Below, piece after piece: positions 49,778 to 57,654 of a DNA stretch of 64,000 nucleotides. The position numbers were made by a program, and so were the translations under genes. Position 1 is the first letter of the stretch; every line of letters begins with the position of its first letter. Source of the stretch: Sulfitobacter sp. 20_GPM-1509m. GTDB taxonomy: Bacteria > Pseudomonadota > Alphaproteobacteria > Rhodobacterales > Rhodobacteraceae. The stretch covers positions 434,001 through 498,000 of the forward strand of contig NZ_JIBC01000006.1 of assembly GCF_000620505.1 (NCBI RefSeq), in the 5' to 3' direction. A model generated the notes under the pieces. The model made no database searches and was not told the origin of the DNA. It was given only the letters and a program-made list of their open reading frames with translations.

Positions 49778-49837
49778 TTGCAAAAACACATGGAAAAGAC
49801 GCATCTTTCCAAAATAGCATTGCATTTTTGCAAAATG
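49778..49837. promoter_or_regulatory. Nested inverted repeats between mmsA and lysR-type gene
   Basis: Outer arms TTGCAAAAA (49778-49786) and TTTTTGCAA (49825-49833), inner arms GGAAA (49792-49796) and TTTCC (49806-49810). A compact palindrome CATTTT-TGC-AAAATG (49823-49837) contains a T-N11-A LysR-type box. This is the expected place for the divergent regulator to act. Confidence 0.7.
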
Positions 49838-49860
49838 GATTCTGGCAGGAGCACGGCATC

Positions 49861-50760
49861 ATGGAAACCCACTGGGACGATTTGCGGCTGTTTCTTGCTG
49901 TCGCCCGCGAGGCCAGTCTGACAGCGGCCGGCAAGACTTTGCGGTTGGATCCGGCCACGCTGGGCCGCCGTATGGGACGGCTTGAGGCATCGTTGGGGGC
50001 GACATTGTTCGTGAAATCACCGCAAGGCTATGCGTTGACCGAGGCGGGCGTGATCCTGCTGGACAAGGCCGAGGCGGCCGAGGCCGCGATGCGCGCGGCG
50101 ACCTCGACCCTGTCGGGGGCGCAATCCGACCGGTTGACGGGGCAGGTGCGCATCGGGGCACCGGACGGCTGTGCCAACTATCTGATGCCGCAGGTTTGCG
50201 CCGATCTGGCCGACCGCCACCCCGATCTGGACATTCAGGTCGTGGCATTGCCGCGCGTGTTCAACCTGTCACGGCGCGAGGCGGACCTGGCCATCGGCGT
50301 CAGCGCACCCACTGCCGGACGGCTGACGGTGCAGAAAATCACCGATTACCGCCTGCATCTGGCCGCCGCCGACAGCTATCTGGCGCAGCACCCGCAGATC
50401 AGCACCACCACCGACCTGCAAGGGCATCGGATCGTGGGATACATCCCTGACATGATCTTTGACCGCGAACTGGACTATCTGGCGGACATCGGCCTGCCGC
50501 GCACGGCGCTGGCGTCGAATTCGGTCTCGGTCCAGCTGAACCTGTTGCGGGCCGGGGGCGGGGTCGGAATCGTGCACGATTTTGCTCTGCCCGCCGCGCC
50601 CGGATTGCGCCGTATCCTGACCGACCGGATCAGCCTGACCCGCGCCTTTTACCTGATCCGGCATGCGGATGACCGCAACAATGCACGGTTGACGCGCTTT
50701 GCCGACGACCTGGTGGCAGGGCTTCGCGTGGAACTGGCACGGCTTGAGGCGCACGCTTGA
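49861..50760 (+). CDS. LysR-family transcriptional regulator
   Basis: 299 residues. Winged HTH with LTAAGKTLRLDPATLGRRMGRLEASLGATLFVKSPQGYALTEAG (about 19-62), then an effector domain with RIGAPDGCANYLMPQVCADLADRHPDLDIQVVAL. It is transcribed away from mmsA with an inverted-repeat region between, the usual LysR arrangement, so it probably controls mmsA and perhaps itself. The inducer (for instance a valine metabolite) is inferred, not seen. It starts METHWDDLRLFLAVARE at 49861 with an AGGAG site. Confidence 0.9.
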   Translation: METHWDDLRLFLAVAREASLTAAGKTLRLDPATLGRRMGRLEASLGATLFVKSPQGYALTEAGVILLDKAEAAEAAMRAATSTLSGAQSDRLTGQVRIGAPDGCANYLMPQVCADLADRHPDLDIQVVALPRVFNLSRREADLAIGVSAPTAGRLTVQKITDYRLHLAAADSYLAQHPQISTTTDLQGHRIVGYIPDMIFDRELDYLADIGLPRTALASNSVSVQLNLLRAGGGVGIVHDFALPAAPGLRRILTDRISLTRAFYLIRHADDRNNARLTRFADDLVAGLRVELARLEAHA

Positions 50761-50778
50761 CACAAAACGGGTTTGCGG

Positions 50779-50798
50779 GGACGATCAAACTATCGTCC
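50779..50798 (+). other. Hairpin before CBS gene
   Basis: GGACGAT (50779-50785), loop CAAACT, ATCGTCC (50792-50798). A perfect seven-pair stem between the LysR and CBS genes. It could be a weak terminator or leader hairpin. Confidence 0.4.
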
Positions 50799-50823
50799 GT
50801 TCAACCATCACACGAGGTTTGCC

Positions 50824-51258
50824 ATGCTTGTCCAACAGATCCTGCAATCGAAATCCAGTGACGCGGTCATCACGGTGAAACCGGGCACAAGCGTCTCGGA
50901 CGCGGCGAAAATTCTGGCCAAGCACAAATTCGGCAGCGTGGTCGTATCGCGCGACGGCGCGACCGCGGACGGCATCCTGTCGGAACGCGACATCGTGCGC
51001 GAGCTGGCCACGCGTGGTGCGTCCTGTCTGCAAGACCCGGTCGAGGCCTATATGACCACGAAACTGGTGACCTGCACCCGTCAGGACAGCGTCGAAAGCG
51101 TGTTGCAACATATGTCGGACGGCCGGTTCCGTCACATGCCCGTGGTCGAGGAGGGCAAGCTGGTTGGTCTCATCACCCAAGGGGACGTGGTCAAGGCGCG
51201 CCTGTCCAAAGTGTCGATGGAGAAAGAGGCCCTGCAAGGGATGATCATGGGCCACTGA
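50824..51258 (+). CDS. CBS-domain pair protein
   Basis: 144 residues consisting of two CBS motifs: first about 10-62 (SSDAVITVKPGTSVSDAAKILAKHKFGSVVV and GILSERDIVREL), second about 75-130 (LVTCTRQDSVESVLQHMSDGRFRHMPVVEEGKLVGLITQGDVV). Such stand-alone pairs bind adenosine nucleotides or S-adenosylmethionine and act as energy sensors for a partner protein. No target is evident. ATG 50824 follows an ACGAGG site. Confidence 0.9.
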   Translation: MLVQQILQSKSSDAVITVKPGTSVSDAAKILAKHKFGSVVVSRDGATADGILSERDIVRELATRGASCLQDPVEAYMTTKLVTCTRQDSVESVLQHMSDGRFRHMPVVEEGKLVGLITQGDVVKARLSKVSMEKEALQGMIMGH

Positions 51259-51366
51259 TCTGCCGCCGGTTATAATTTAACGCCGCTGCGTCTTGGCGCT
51301 TGCATTCTTGTGCCCCTAGTGGTTGCTTGCCGCGAAATAATATTACCCTGACCACGGAGCACGCCC

Positions 51367-51861
51367 ATGCGCGTTGGCCTTTACCCCGGCACCTTCGACC
51401 CCATCACCCTGGGACATATCGACATTATCCGCCGCGCCACGTCGTTGGTGGACCGTCTGGTGATCGGCGTTGCGATCAACCGGGACAAGGGGCCGCTGTT
51501 CCGTCTGGAAGAGCGTGTCGCGATGATCGAGGCGGAATGCGCCAAGCTGATCGAGCAGACCAAGACCGAGATTGTGGTACATCCCTTCGAGAACCTGTTG
51601 ATTGATTGCGCAGCGGACGTGGGCGCGCAGATGATCATTCGGGGCCTGCGGGCCGTGGCCGATTTCGAGTATGAATATCAGATGGTTGGCATGAACCGCC
51701 AGCTGAACGACGAGATCGAGACAGTGTTCCTGATGGCCGAAGCCACCCATCAGGCGATTGCCTCGAAACTGGTCAAGGAAATCGCGCGGCTGGACGGCGA
51801 TGTCAGCAAATTTGTCACGCCGCAGGTCAATGAGGCGCTGATCACGAAACTTTCACGCTGA
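51367..51861 (+). CDS. coaD: Phosphopantetheine adenylyltransferase
   Basis: Fourth step of CoA synthesis, adenylating 4'-phosphopantetheine. 164 residues. Nucleotidyl-transferase motif YPGTFDPITLGHIDIIRRA with the HxGH-like TLGH, followed by IIRGLRAVADFEYEYQMVGMNRQL and TVFLMAEATHQAIASKLVKEIARLDGDVSKFV, the standard CoaD C-terminus. The upstream 108 bp contains an AT-rich AATAATATT near 51340 that might be a promoter element. Confidence 0.96.
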   Translation: MRVGLYPGTFDPITLGHIDIIRRATSLVDRLVIGVAINRDKGPLFRLEERVAMIEAECAKLIEQTKTEIVVHPFENLLIDCAADVGAQMIIRGLRAVADFEYEYQMVGMNRQLNDEIETVFLMAEATHQAIASKLVKEIARLDGDVSKFVTPQVNEALITKLSR

Positions 51862-51898
51862 GGCGGGAACTGGCCAGCCAACGGGTACGTTGGTTGGC

Positions 51899-53260
51899 AT
51901 GTCATACACATCGCACATCGCCCGCATCACCCTGTTGACGCTGATCGCGTCCCCACTGGTCGCGCAGACCCCGACAACAACACAGCTTGATCCTGCGCCA
52001 ATCATTCCCCCTGTCACGCAACAACCCATTGCACCCCAACAGGCGCCTGCCGCACCGCAAACCGATGCGCCCGCGGCGGGTGACCCGATCATTCCCATGG
52101 CAGAATCCGCACTGGACGATGTTCAGGGGGAACCTTCGGACACGCGCATTCCCAGCGTTTCGGAATTGTCCAAGGCCTTGCAGGACAAGGAGAACGGCGA
52201 AACACAAGGTGACGTTGGTCTGGGCACCGATGATGTCATCACGATCAACCCCGATACGGTCGGCCCGGATGTTGGAACGTCGCAGGACGCAGGGCAGGCG
52301 ACGGGGCAGGACACAGGGGGCATCACGCCCGCCGCTCAGGCCCCGATCCCGTCACAGCCCGTGACACCGGCCACTGTGAACGCGGCCAGCTATTCGGGCG
52401 TTGGCGGCCTGCCCGAAGGGCGCAGCCCCGTCACCGTAAAGCTTCAAGTGCTTCTGGACCGCGCCGGCGTATCGGTTTCGATCATTGACGGCGTCAAGGG
52501 CGGCATGACCGAAAGCGCGCTGAAAGCCTATGAAGCGCGCATGGGTCTGCCGGTGGACGGTCTGCTGGATGCCGAGGTCTGGGACAAGCTGGGCGGCAAC
52601 GACATTGACGTCTACATGAAACAATACACGATCACCGAAGCTGACACCCAAGGCCTGTCCGCCCCCTTGCCGCGTGACTACGGCGAATTGGCAAAGCTGG
52701 ACCGCATGGGCTATACCAGCGTCAGCGAAAAGCTGGCCGAACGCTTTCACATGAGCGAGGATTTCCTGAAGCTGGTGAACCCCGGTGCGGGTTTCTATGC
52801 CGGTGAAACCATCGTTGTGGTGGAACCGGGCGCCAATGCCGTGGGGAAAGTGACCAAGATCATCATCGACAAGTCCGACCGCCGTCTGCGCGCTTGGGAT
52901 GCGGCGGGGACCGAGATTGCCAACTATCCCGTGGCCGTGGGATCCGCGGGTACGCCTTCGCCCTCCGGCCACATGACGGTCGAGGCCGTGGCGCTCGAGC
53001 CGACCTATCACTACAACCCCAGTGTCAATTTCAAACAGGGCGATAATGACAAGCCGCTGACCCTGCCGCCCGGACCGAACGGCCCTGTGGGGCTGGTGTG
53101 GATCGACCTGTCGAAACCCACCTATGGCATCCACGGCACACCGGAACCTGCCAGCCTGTTCACCGCCCATTCGCATGGTTGTGTGCGCATGGCGAACTGG
53201 GACGCGCAGGAACTGGCATCGCTGGTCAGCGCAGGTGTCATTGTCGATTTCCGCGAATGA
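51899..53260 (+). CDS. L,D-transpeptidase with peptidoglycan-binding domain
   Basis: Periplasmic cell-wall cross-linking or lipoprotein-attaching enzyme, 453 residues. Signal peptide (HIARITLLTLIASPLVAQ), Pro/Gln/Thr-rich linker to about 175, a peptidoglycan-binding domain (about 180-240, VTVKLQVLLDRAGVSVSIIDGVKGGMTESALKAYEARMGLPVDG), then YkuD. The catalytic motif is HGTPEPASLFTAHSHGCVRM with nucleophilic Cys in SHGCVRM near residue 432. ATG 51899 is chosen over an in-frame TTG. Its TGA overlaps the next ATG (ATGA). Confidence 0.92.
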   Translation: MSYTSHIARITLLTLIASPLVAQTPTTTQLDPAPIIPPVTQQPIAPQQAPAAPQTDAPAAGDPIIPMAESALDDVQGEPSDTRIPSVSELSKALQDKENGETQGDVGLGTDDVITINPDTVGPDVGTSQDAGQATGQDTGGITPAAQAPIPSQPVTPATVNAASYSGVGGLPEGRSPVTVKLQVLLDRAGVSVSIIDGVKGGMTESALKAYEARMGLPVDGLLDAEVWDKLGGNDIDVYMKQYTITEADTQGLSAPLPRDYGELAKLDRMGYTSVSEKLAERFHMSEDFLKLVNPGAGFYAGETIVVVEPGANAVGKVTKIIIDKSDRRLRAWDAAGTEIANYPVAVGSAGTPSPSGHMTVEAVALEPTYHYNPSVNFKQGDNDKPLTLPPGPNGPVGLVWIDLSKPTYGIHGTPEPASLFTAHSHGCVRMANWDAQELASLVSAGVIVDFRE

Positions 53261-54090
53261 AACGCGCGGTGGCCGTCGCGCTGCTGATGATACCATCAGT
53301 GGTCTGGGGGCAGGGCGCACCTGATACGTCGCGCCTGCCCCCGGTGAAACCCGAGGCTGTGACCGAGGGCGACGTCGACGCACCGGCGGTGTCCAAGATG
53401 CCACCCGACACGGAAACACCGCCCCGGCCCGAGGCGCCGCAGGACAGTGAACCAGACACCGAAGAGGCAGCCGAGGAGCCTGCAACACCCCCGGAGCCAC
53501 TTGCTCCGCCAGTCTGGCAAACCCTGCAAGAGACAGACGATGCCTTTGTTGCCTGTCTCGGGGCACTCAATGAACTGGGTGCTGTGTACAAACTCGCCGA
53601 TCCGCAGACCGAGGAAGACCGCGATTGCGGCATCGCCAATCCGGTGCGCCTGTCGGAACCCGTGCCTGGCGTCCAGATCGACAGCCCTGCGCTGATGCGC
53701 TGTGAAACGGCGGTGGCGCTTGGCACGTGGATGCGTGATTTCGTGACGCCCGCCGCGGCCACGCTGAAACGCGGACCGGTTGTCACGCTGGCCAAGGGCA
53801 GCGGCTATCAGTGCCGCCGTCGCAACAACCTGCCCGACGGCAAGCTGTCCGAGCATGCCTATGGCAATGCCATCGACATCATGGCCTTTGGTTTCAAGGA
53901 CGGATCACAGATCAAGGTCGTCCCGCGCGAGCGTGAAGGATCGCGCGAGGAGAGCTTTCAGGACGCGGTGCGTGCTACGGCTTGCTTGTATTTCTCGACC
54001 GTTCTGGGGCCGGGATCGGATGAGGCGCACAGCGACCATCTGCATCTGGACGTGATCGCCCGAGATGGCGGCTTTCGCCTCTGCCAGTGA
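53257..54090 (+). CDS. Extensin-like protein
   Basis: 277 residues. After a signal peptide (MKRAVAVALLMIPSVVWG) comes a Pro/Glu-rich linker (PPRPEAPQDSEPDTEEAAEEPATPPEP). A C-terminal extensin-like domain follows, with CLGALNELGAVYKL, PALMRCETAVALGTWM, GSGYQCRRRNN, LSEHAYGNAIDIMAF and HSDHLHLDV. The His/Asp pattern in SEHAYGNAIDI and HLHLD resembles D,D-peptidase-like folds. It is translationally coupled to the L,D-transpeptidase, so a peptidoglycan role is inferred. The stop abuts the gap stop codon. Confidence 0.85.
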   Translation: MKRAVAVALLMIPSVVWGQGAPDTSRLPPVKPEAVTEGDVDAPAVSKMPPDTETPPRPEAPQDSEPDTEEAAEEPATPPEPLAPPVWQTLQETDDAFVACLGALNELGAVYKLADPQTEEDRDCGIANPVRLSEPVPGVQIDSPALMRCETAVALGTWMRDFVTPAAATLKRGPVVTLAKGSGYQCRRRNNLPDGKLSEHAYGNAIDIMAFGFKDGSQIKVVPREREGSREESFQDAVRATACLYFSTVLGPGSDEAHSDHLHLDVIARDGGFRLCQ

Positions 54091-55089
54091 TTACTTTGCG
54101 TTGGCCATCGCCAGCGCGGTGTCCAGCATCCGGTTGGAAAAGCCCCATTCGTTGTCGTACCACGACAGGATGCGCACCAGGGTGCCGTTCTGCACATGGG
54201 TCTGAACCAGTGCCACGGTCGAGCTGGCGGGAGTGTGGTTGAAATCCACCGACACCAGCGGGCGGGCTTCGACCTCCAGCACGCCACCCGAGGCGCGGGC
54301 GGCTTTGGACAGGGCGGCGTTCACCCCAGCGATGTCGGTCTCTTTCGCCACTTCGACGGTCAGGTCCACGCAGGAGACGTTGGGCGTGGGCACCCGCAAC
54401 GAGGTGCCAAAGATCAGCCCGTCCAGTTCCGGCATCACCAGACCGATGGCCTTGGCCGCACCGGTCGAGGTGGGCACCATCGACAGCGCCGCGGCCCGGC
54501 CCCGCGCCAGATCGCTGGCGGCACGGTCATGGGTGGGCTGGCCGCCGGTATAGGCGTGGATCGTGGTCATGGTGCCGCGCAGGATGCCGAATTCTTCGTG
54601 CAGCGCCTTGCACAGCGGGGCCAGACAGTTGGTGGTGCACGATGCATTCGACACGATCTTATCGTCTGCGGTCAGGATGTCGTGGTTCACACCATAGACA
54701 ATGGTTTTCATCTCGCCCTTGCCGGGGGCCGAGATCAGCACCTTGTCGCTGCCGTTTTTCAGGTGCGCGCCTGCGGTCTCGTCGGTCTTGAAAAACCCTG
54801 TGCATTCCAGCGCGATGTCCACGTCACCCCAGTCCAGCTCGGCGGGGTCGCGTTCGGCGCTCATGCGGATGGGGCCTGCGCCCACGTCCAGCGTGTCACC
54901 GGTCAGGGTGACAGTGCCGTTATAGCGACCGTGGACGCTGTCGAATTCAAACAGATGCGCATTGGTGGCAGGGTCGGCCAGATCGTTGATGGCAACAACC
55001 TGCAGGTCGTCGCCGCCGCGCTCCATCAGCGCACGCAGCACGTTGCGCCCGATACGTCCGAAGCCGTTGATTGCGATTTTCGTGGTCAT
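54091..55089 (-). CDS. gap: Glyceraldehyde-3-phosphate dehydrogenase, NAD-type paralogue
   Basis: 332 residues. NAD motif AINGFGRIGRNVLRALMERG; AINDLADPATNAHLFEFDSVHG keeps the Asp that prefers NAD over NADP. Catalytic Cys in SNASCTTNCLAP, then HAYTGGQPTHDRAASDLARGRAAALSMVPTSTGAAKA and SWYDNEWGFSNRM. Start ATG 55089. The promoter carries a perfect GTTAGCGCTAAC palindrome. A second gap gene lies 0.3 kb upstream. Cofactor use is inferred from the sequence. Confidence 0.95.
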   Translation of the reverse strand: MTTKIAINGFGRIGRNVLRALMERGGDDLQVVAINDLADPATNAHLFEFDSVHGRYNGTVTLTGDTLDVGAGPIRMSAERDPAELDWGDVDIALECTGFFKTDETAGAHLKNGSDKVLISAPGKGEMKTIVYGVNHDILTADDKIVSNASCTTNCLAPLCKALHEEFGILRGTMTTIHAYTGGQPTHDRAASDLARGRAAALSMVPTSTGAAKAIGLVMPELDGLIFGTSLRVPTPNVSCVDLTVEVAKETDIAGVNAALSKAARASGGVLEVEARPLVSVDFNHTPASSTVALVQTHVQNGTLVRILSWYDNEWGFSNRMLDTALAMANAK

Positions 55090-55108
55090 GATCCGCCCCC
55101 ATTTTTCG

Positions 55109-55145
55109 GTTAGCGCTAACATAGAGGGGGCGATCATATTGTCAA
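55109..55145 (-). promoter_or_regulatory. gap promoter with LacI-type palindrome
   Basis: On the minus strand TTGACA (55145-55140) and TATGTT (55123-55118), 16 bp apart. The perfect palindrome GTTAGCGCTAAC (55109-55120) overlaps the -10. TTAGCGCTAA-type sites are typical of LacI-family sugar regulators, so carbon-source repression is likely. Confidence 0.7.
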
Positions 55146-55184
55146 CCACGCGCGCAGAGCGACGCTGTCGCGGTCCATCAAAGT

Positions 55185-55375
55185 CAAAAAGGGCAGGGCG
55201 TCAGCGCCAGAAGGCCAACCATTCGATCAGGTCGAACAGCTCTTTGCCCAGGAACAATAGATTGGCGCTGTCGTTGGCGAACACGTCATAGCTGATCCAG
55301 GCGATCAGGATGGCGGCCAGAATCAGCGACAGGGTGTTGGTCATAGGGGCAAAGCTCAAACAAAAAGGGCAGGGC
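55185..55375. repeat. 15-bp direct repeats bracketing a small ORF
   Basis: CAAAAAGGGCAGGGC occurs at 55185-55199 and 55361-55375, exactly 176 bp apart. Read on the minus strand each ends in TTTTTG after a GC stem, so each copy forms the 3' arm and T-run of a terminator-like structure. The small membrane ORF lies between. Confidence 0.85.
55201..55344 (-). CDS. 47-residue membrane protein between the two gap genes
   Basis: Encodes MTNTLSLILAAILIAWISYD then VFANDSANLLFLGKELFDLIEWLAFWR. One strong hydrophobic helix (about 5-18), a short polar stretch and an amphipathic Trp-rich end. It has a proper start and stop but no clear ribosome site, and the terminator of the second gap gene lies only 18 bp before it. 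My recollection of similar FLxxxxDLIEWLAFWR-type small proteins beside gap in this family supports reality, but this was not checked. Confidence 0.6.
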   Translation of the reverse strand: MTNTLSLILAAILIAWISYDVFANDSANLLFLGKELFDLIEWLAFWR

Positions 55376-55394
55376 CGTTGTGACAGCCCCGCCC
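55362..55394 (-). terminator. Intrinsic terminator after second gap gene
   Basis: On the minus strand GGGCGGGGC, loop of ten, GCCCTGCCC, then TTTTTG. Nine positions with one mismatch. A similar but shorter structure (GGCG-CTGA-CGCC, then CTGCCC and TTTTT) overlaps the small ORF stop at 55186-55208. Confidence 0.75.
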
Positions 55395-55418
55395 CGATCC
55401 CGCAAGTGGCGGTGAATT

Positions 55419-56420
55419 TTACGACAGACGGCCCATGGCCACGGCGACATCCGCCATGCGGCACGAGAACGCCCATTCGTTGTCGTACCATGCCAGCACG
55501 CGCACCAGGTTGCCGCCTGTGACCTTGGTCTGGTCAGGGGCAAAGATCGACGAATGTTCGGTGTGGTTGAAATCGACCGAGACTTTCTGTTCGTCATCAT
55601 AGGCCAGCACGCGGCTCATCGGACCCTCGGAGGCGGCCTTCATGGCGGCGTTCACTTCGTCCACGGTCACGTCGCGGCCCGCGACAAAGGTCAGGTCCAC
55701 AGCCGAGACATTGGGCGTGGGCACGCGCATGGCGGTGCCGTCCAGTTTGCCCGCCAGCTTCGGCAGCACTTCACCCAGCGCCTTGGCGGCACCGGTCGAG
55801 GTGGGGATGATGCTCATCGCGGCGGCGCGGGCGCGGTACAGATCGCTGTGGCGCTTGTCCAGCGTCGGCTGGTCGCCGGTATAGCTGTGAATGGTGGTCA
55901 TCAGGCCGCTTTCGATGCCGAACGCATCGTCCAGCGCCTTGGCCAGCGGGGCAAGGCAGTTGGTGGTGCACGACCCGTTGCTGACCATGCGGTCGATCTT
56001 GGTCAGCTCCTTGTCGTTGACGCCGTAGACCACGGTGCGGTCCACGTTCTTGCCGGGGGCCGACAACAGGACCTTGCCTGCGCCACGCTCAAGGTGGGTT
56101 TTCGCTTTCAGGCCGTCGTTGAACATGCCGGTGCATTCCAGAACGACATCACAGCCCTCCCAGTCCAGCGCGTCCATGTCATAGGTGGACATCACGTCGA
56201 TGGGGCCACGGCCCAGGTCCAGGGTGTTTTCACCAATTTCGACCATGCCGGGGAATGCGCCATGCACCGAATCGTATTTGATCAGGTGTGCAGCACTTTT
56301 CAGCGGGCCGGTGGCGTTCAGTTTGACGACCTGAATGTCGTTGCGGCCGCTTGCGGCGATGTGGGACAGGGTGCAGCGGCCGATGCGGCCAAACCCGTTG
56401 ATGCCAACTCTGATGGTCAT
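55419..56420 (-). CDS. gap: Glyceraldehyde-3-phosphate dehydrogenase, NADP-type paralogue
   Basis: 333 residues. Start MTIRVGINGFGRIGRCTLSH; the second strand reads VVKLNATGPLKSAAHLIKYDSVHG, with Ala where the other paralogue has Asp (NDL versus NAT), the pattern of NADP-accepting, gluconeogenic GapB-type enzymes. Catalytic Cys in SNGSCTTNCLAP. ATG 56420 is used; an upstream start adds unrelated residues. The promoter region has a near-match GTTAGCGATAAAC (56497-56509) to the operator of the other paralogue. Cofactor choice is inferred. Confidence 0.93.
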   Translation of the reverse strand: MTIRVGINGFGRIGRCTLSHIAASGRNDIQVVKLNATGPLKSAAHLIKYDSVHGAFPGMVEIGENTLDLGRGPIDVMSTYDMDALDWEGCDVVLECTGMFNDGLKAKTHLERGAGKVLLSAPGKNVDRTVVYGVNDKELTKIDRMVSNGSCTTNCLAPLAKALDDAFGIESGLMTTIHSYTGDQPTLDKRHSDLYRARAAAMSIIPTSTGAAKALGEVLPKLAGKLDGTAMRVPTPNVSAVDLTFVAGRDVTVDEVNAAMKAASEGPMSRVLAYDDEQKVSVDFNHTEHSSIFAPDQTKVTGGNLVRVLAWYDNEWAFSCRMADVAVAMGRLS

Positions 56421-56593
56421 GGTCTGCGTCCTTATGTGGGATGTTGAGGGCTGTATAGCGACAGGCCAAAATGGGCGAAACACCTGAAAACAAGCTGTTA
56501 GCGATAAACCTGTGACCCATTTGCTGCGTTTGGACGTTTGTCTTTCGCGTGGTCAGTGTTAGCTCTGTAGCCAGGCACTTTGAAAGGAACGAC

Positions 56594-57574
56594 ATGAGCG
56601 GACTACTGGCCCTATTGGACGACGTGGCAGCGATTGCCAAAGTGGCGGCGGCCTCGGTCGATGACGTGATCGGGCAGGCGGCCAAGGCCAGTGCCAAGGC
56701 AGCCGGTGCCGTGATCGACGATGCCGCCGTGACGCCAAAATATGTGACCGGTTTCGCCGCCGAGCGCGAACTGCCGATCATCTGGCGGATTGCCAAGGGT
56801 TCGCTGCGCAACAAGCTGGTGTTCCTGCTGCCTGCGGGGCTGGCGCTGAACCAGTTTGCACCCTGGGCGATCACGCCGCTGTTGATGCTGGGCGGTTGTT
56901 ACCTGTGTTTCGAGGGGGCCGAGAAGATTGCCCACGCGGTCGGTGTCGGCGGCAAGGGGCATGAGGATCACCCCAAGGCCAAACAGGAACCCGTCGATCC
57001 CGCACGTCTCGAAGAGGAAAAGGCCAAGGGCGCGATCAAGACCGATTTCATCCTGTCCGCCGAGATCATGACAATTGCACTGGCGGCAATTCCCGAAAGC
57101 AACTTCTGGATGGAAGCGGCGACGCTGGCCGGGGCTGCGATCATCATTACGCTGGTGGTCTACGGCGCGGTCGGGTTGATCGTGAAAGCGGATGACGTTG
57201 GGCTGGCCATGGCCAATCGCGGGCGTCTGGGGGTGACCCGGTCATTGGGGCGCGGGATTGTTCATGCGATGCCTTGGGTGCTCAAGACGCTTCTGGTGGT
57301 CGGCACGGCGGCGATGCTGTGGGTGGGCGGCAATATCATCATCCACGGGCTTGAGGTGCTGGGCTATGACACCTTGGGGCATTTCACCCATGATTGGGCG
57401 GCGGCTGCCGGTCATGCGGTCAGCGAGACCTGGACTGGTGTGGTCGAATGGGGAACCAAGGCGACGATGGACGGGATTTTCGGCCTCGGGCTGGGTCTGG
57501 TGCTGATCCCGATTGGCGAGAAGATCATCACACCGCTGTGGCGCGCCGTCTTTCATCGTGACGCGGCGGCCTGA
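56594..57574 (+). CDS. DUF808 family membrane protein
   Basis: 326 residues starting MSGLLALLDDVAAIAKVAAASVDDV, the DUF808 (YedI) hallmark. Several long hydrophobic segments (KLVFLLPAGLALNQFAPWAITPLLMLGG, EAATLAGAAIIITLVVYGAVGLIV, WVLKTLLVVGTAAMLWVGGNIIIHG, GIFGLGLGLVLIPIG). Function unknown. AAAGGA precedes ATG 56594. It is convergent with tkt and divergent from the GapB-type gene. Confidence 0.88.
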   Translation: MSGLLALLDDVAAIAKVAAASVDDVIGQAAKASAKAAGAVIDDAAVTPKYVTGFAAERELPIIWRIAKGSLRNKLVFLLPAGLALNQFAPWAITPLLMLGGCYLCFEGAEKIAHAVGVGGKGHEDHPKAKQEPVDPARLEEEKAKGAIKTDFILSAEIMTIALAAIPESNFWMEAATLAGAAIIITLVVYGAVGLIVKADDVGLAMANRGRLGVTRSLGRGIVHAMPWVLKTLLVVGTAAMLWVGGNIIIHGLEVLGYDTLGHFTHDWAAAAGHAVSETWTGVVEWGTKATMDGIFGLGLGLVLIPIGEKIITPLWRAVFHRDAAA

Positions 57575-57600
57575 GGCAAAAGCCGCAGCTGAATGCAAAA

Positions 57601-57629
57601 CGGGCCGGTGAGGAGATCTCACCGGCCCG
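57601..57629. terminator. Terminator between DUF808 gene and tkt
   Basis: CGGGCCGGTGAG, loop GAGAT, CTCACCGGCCCG. A perfect 12-pair stem. On the minus strand it is followed by TTTTG, so it serves tkt best but may also stop the plus-strand gene. Confidence 0.88.
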
Positions 57630-57654
57630 TCGCATTTCGTGACCCAAGGTCAGA

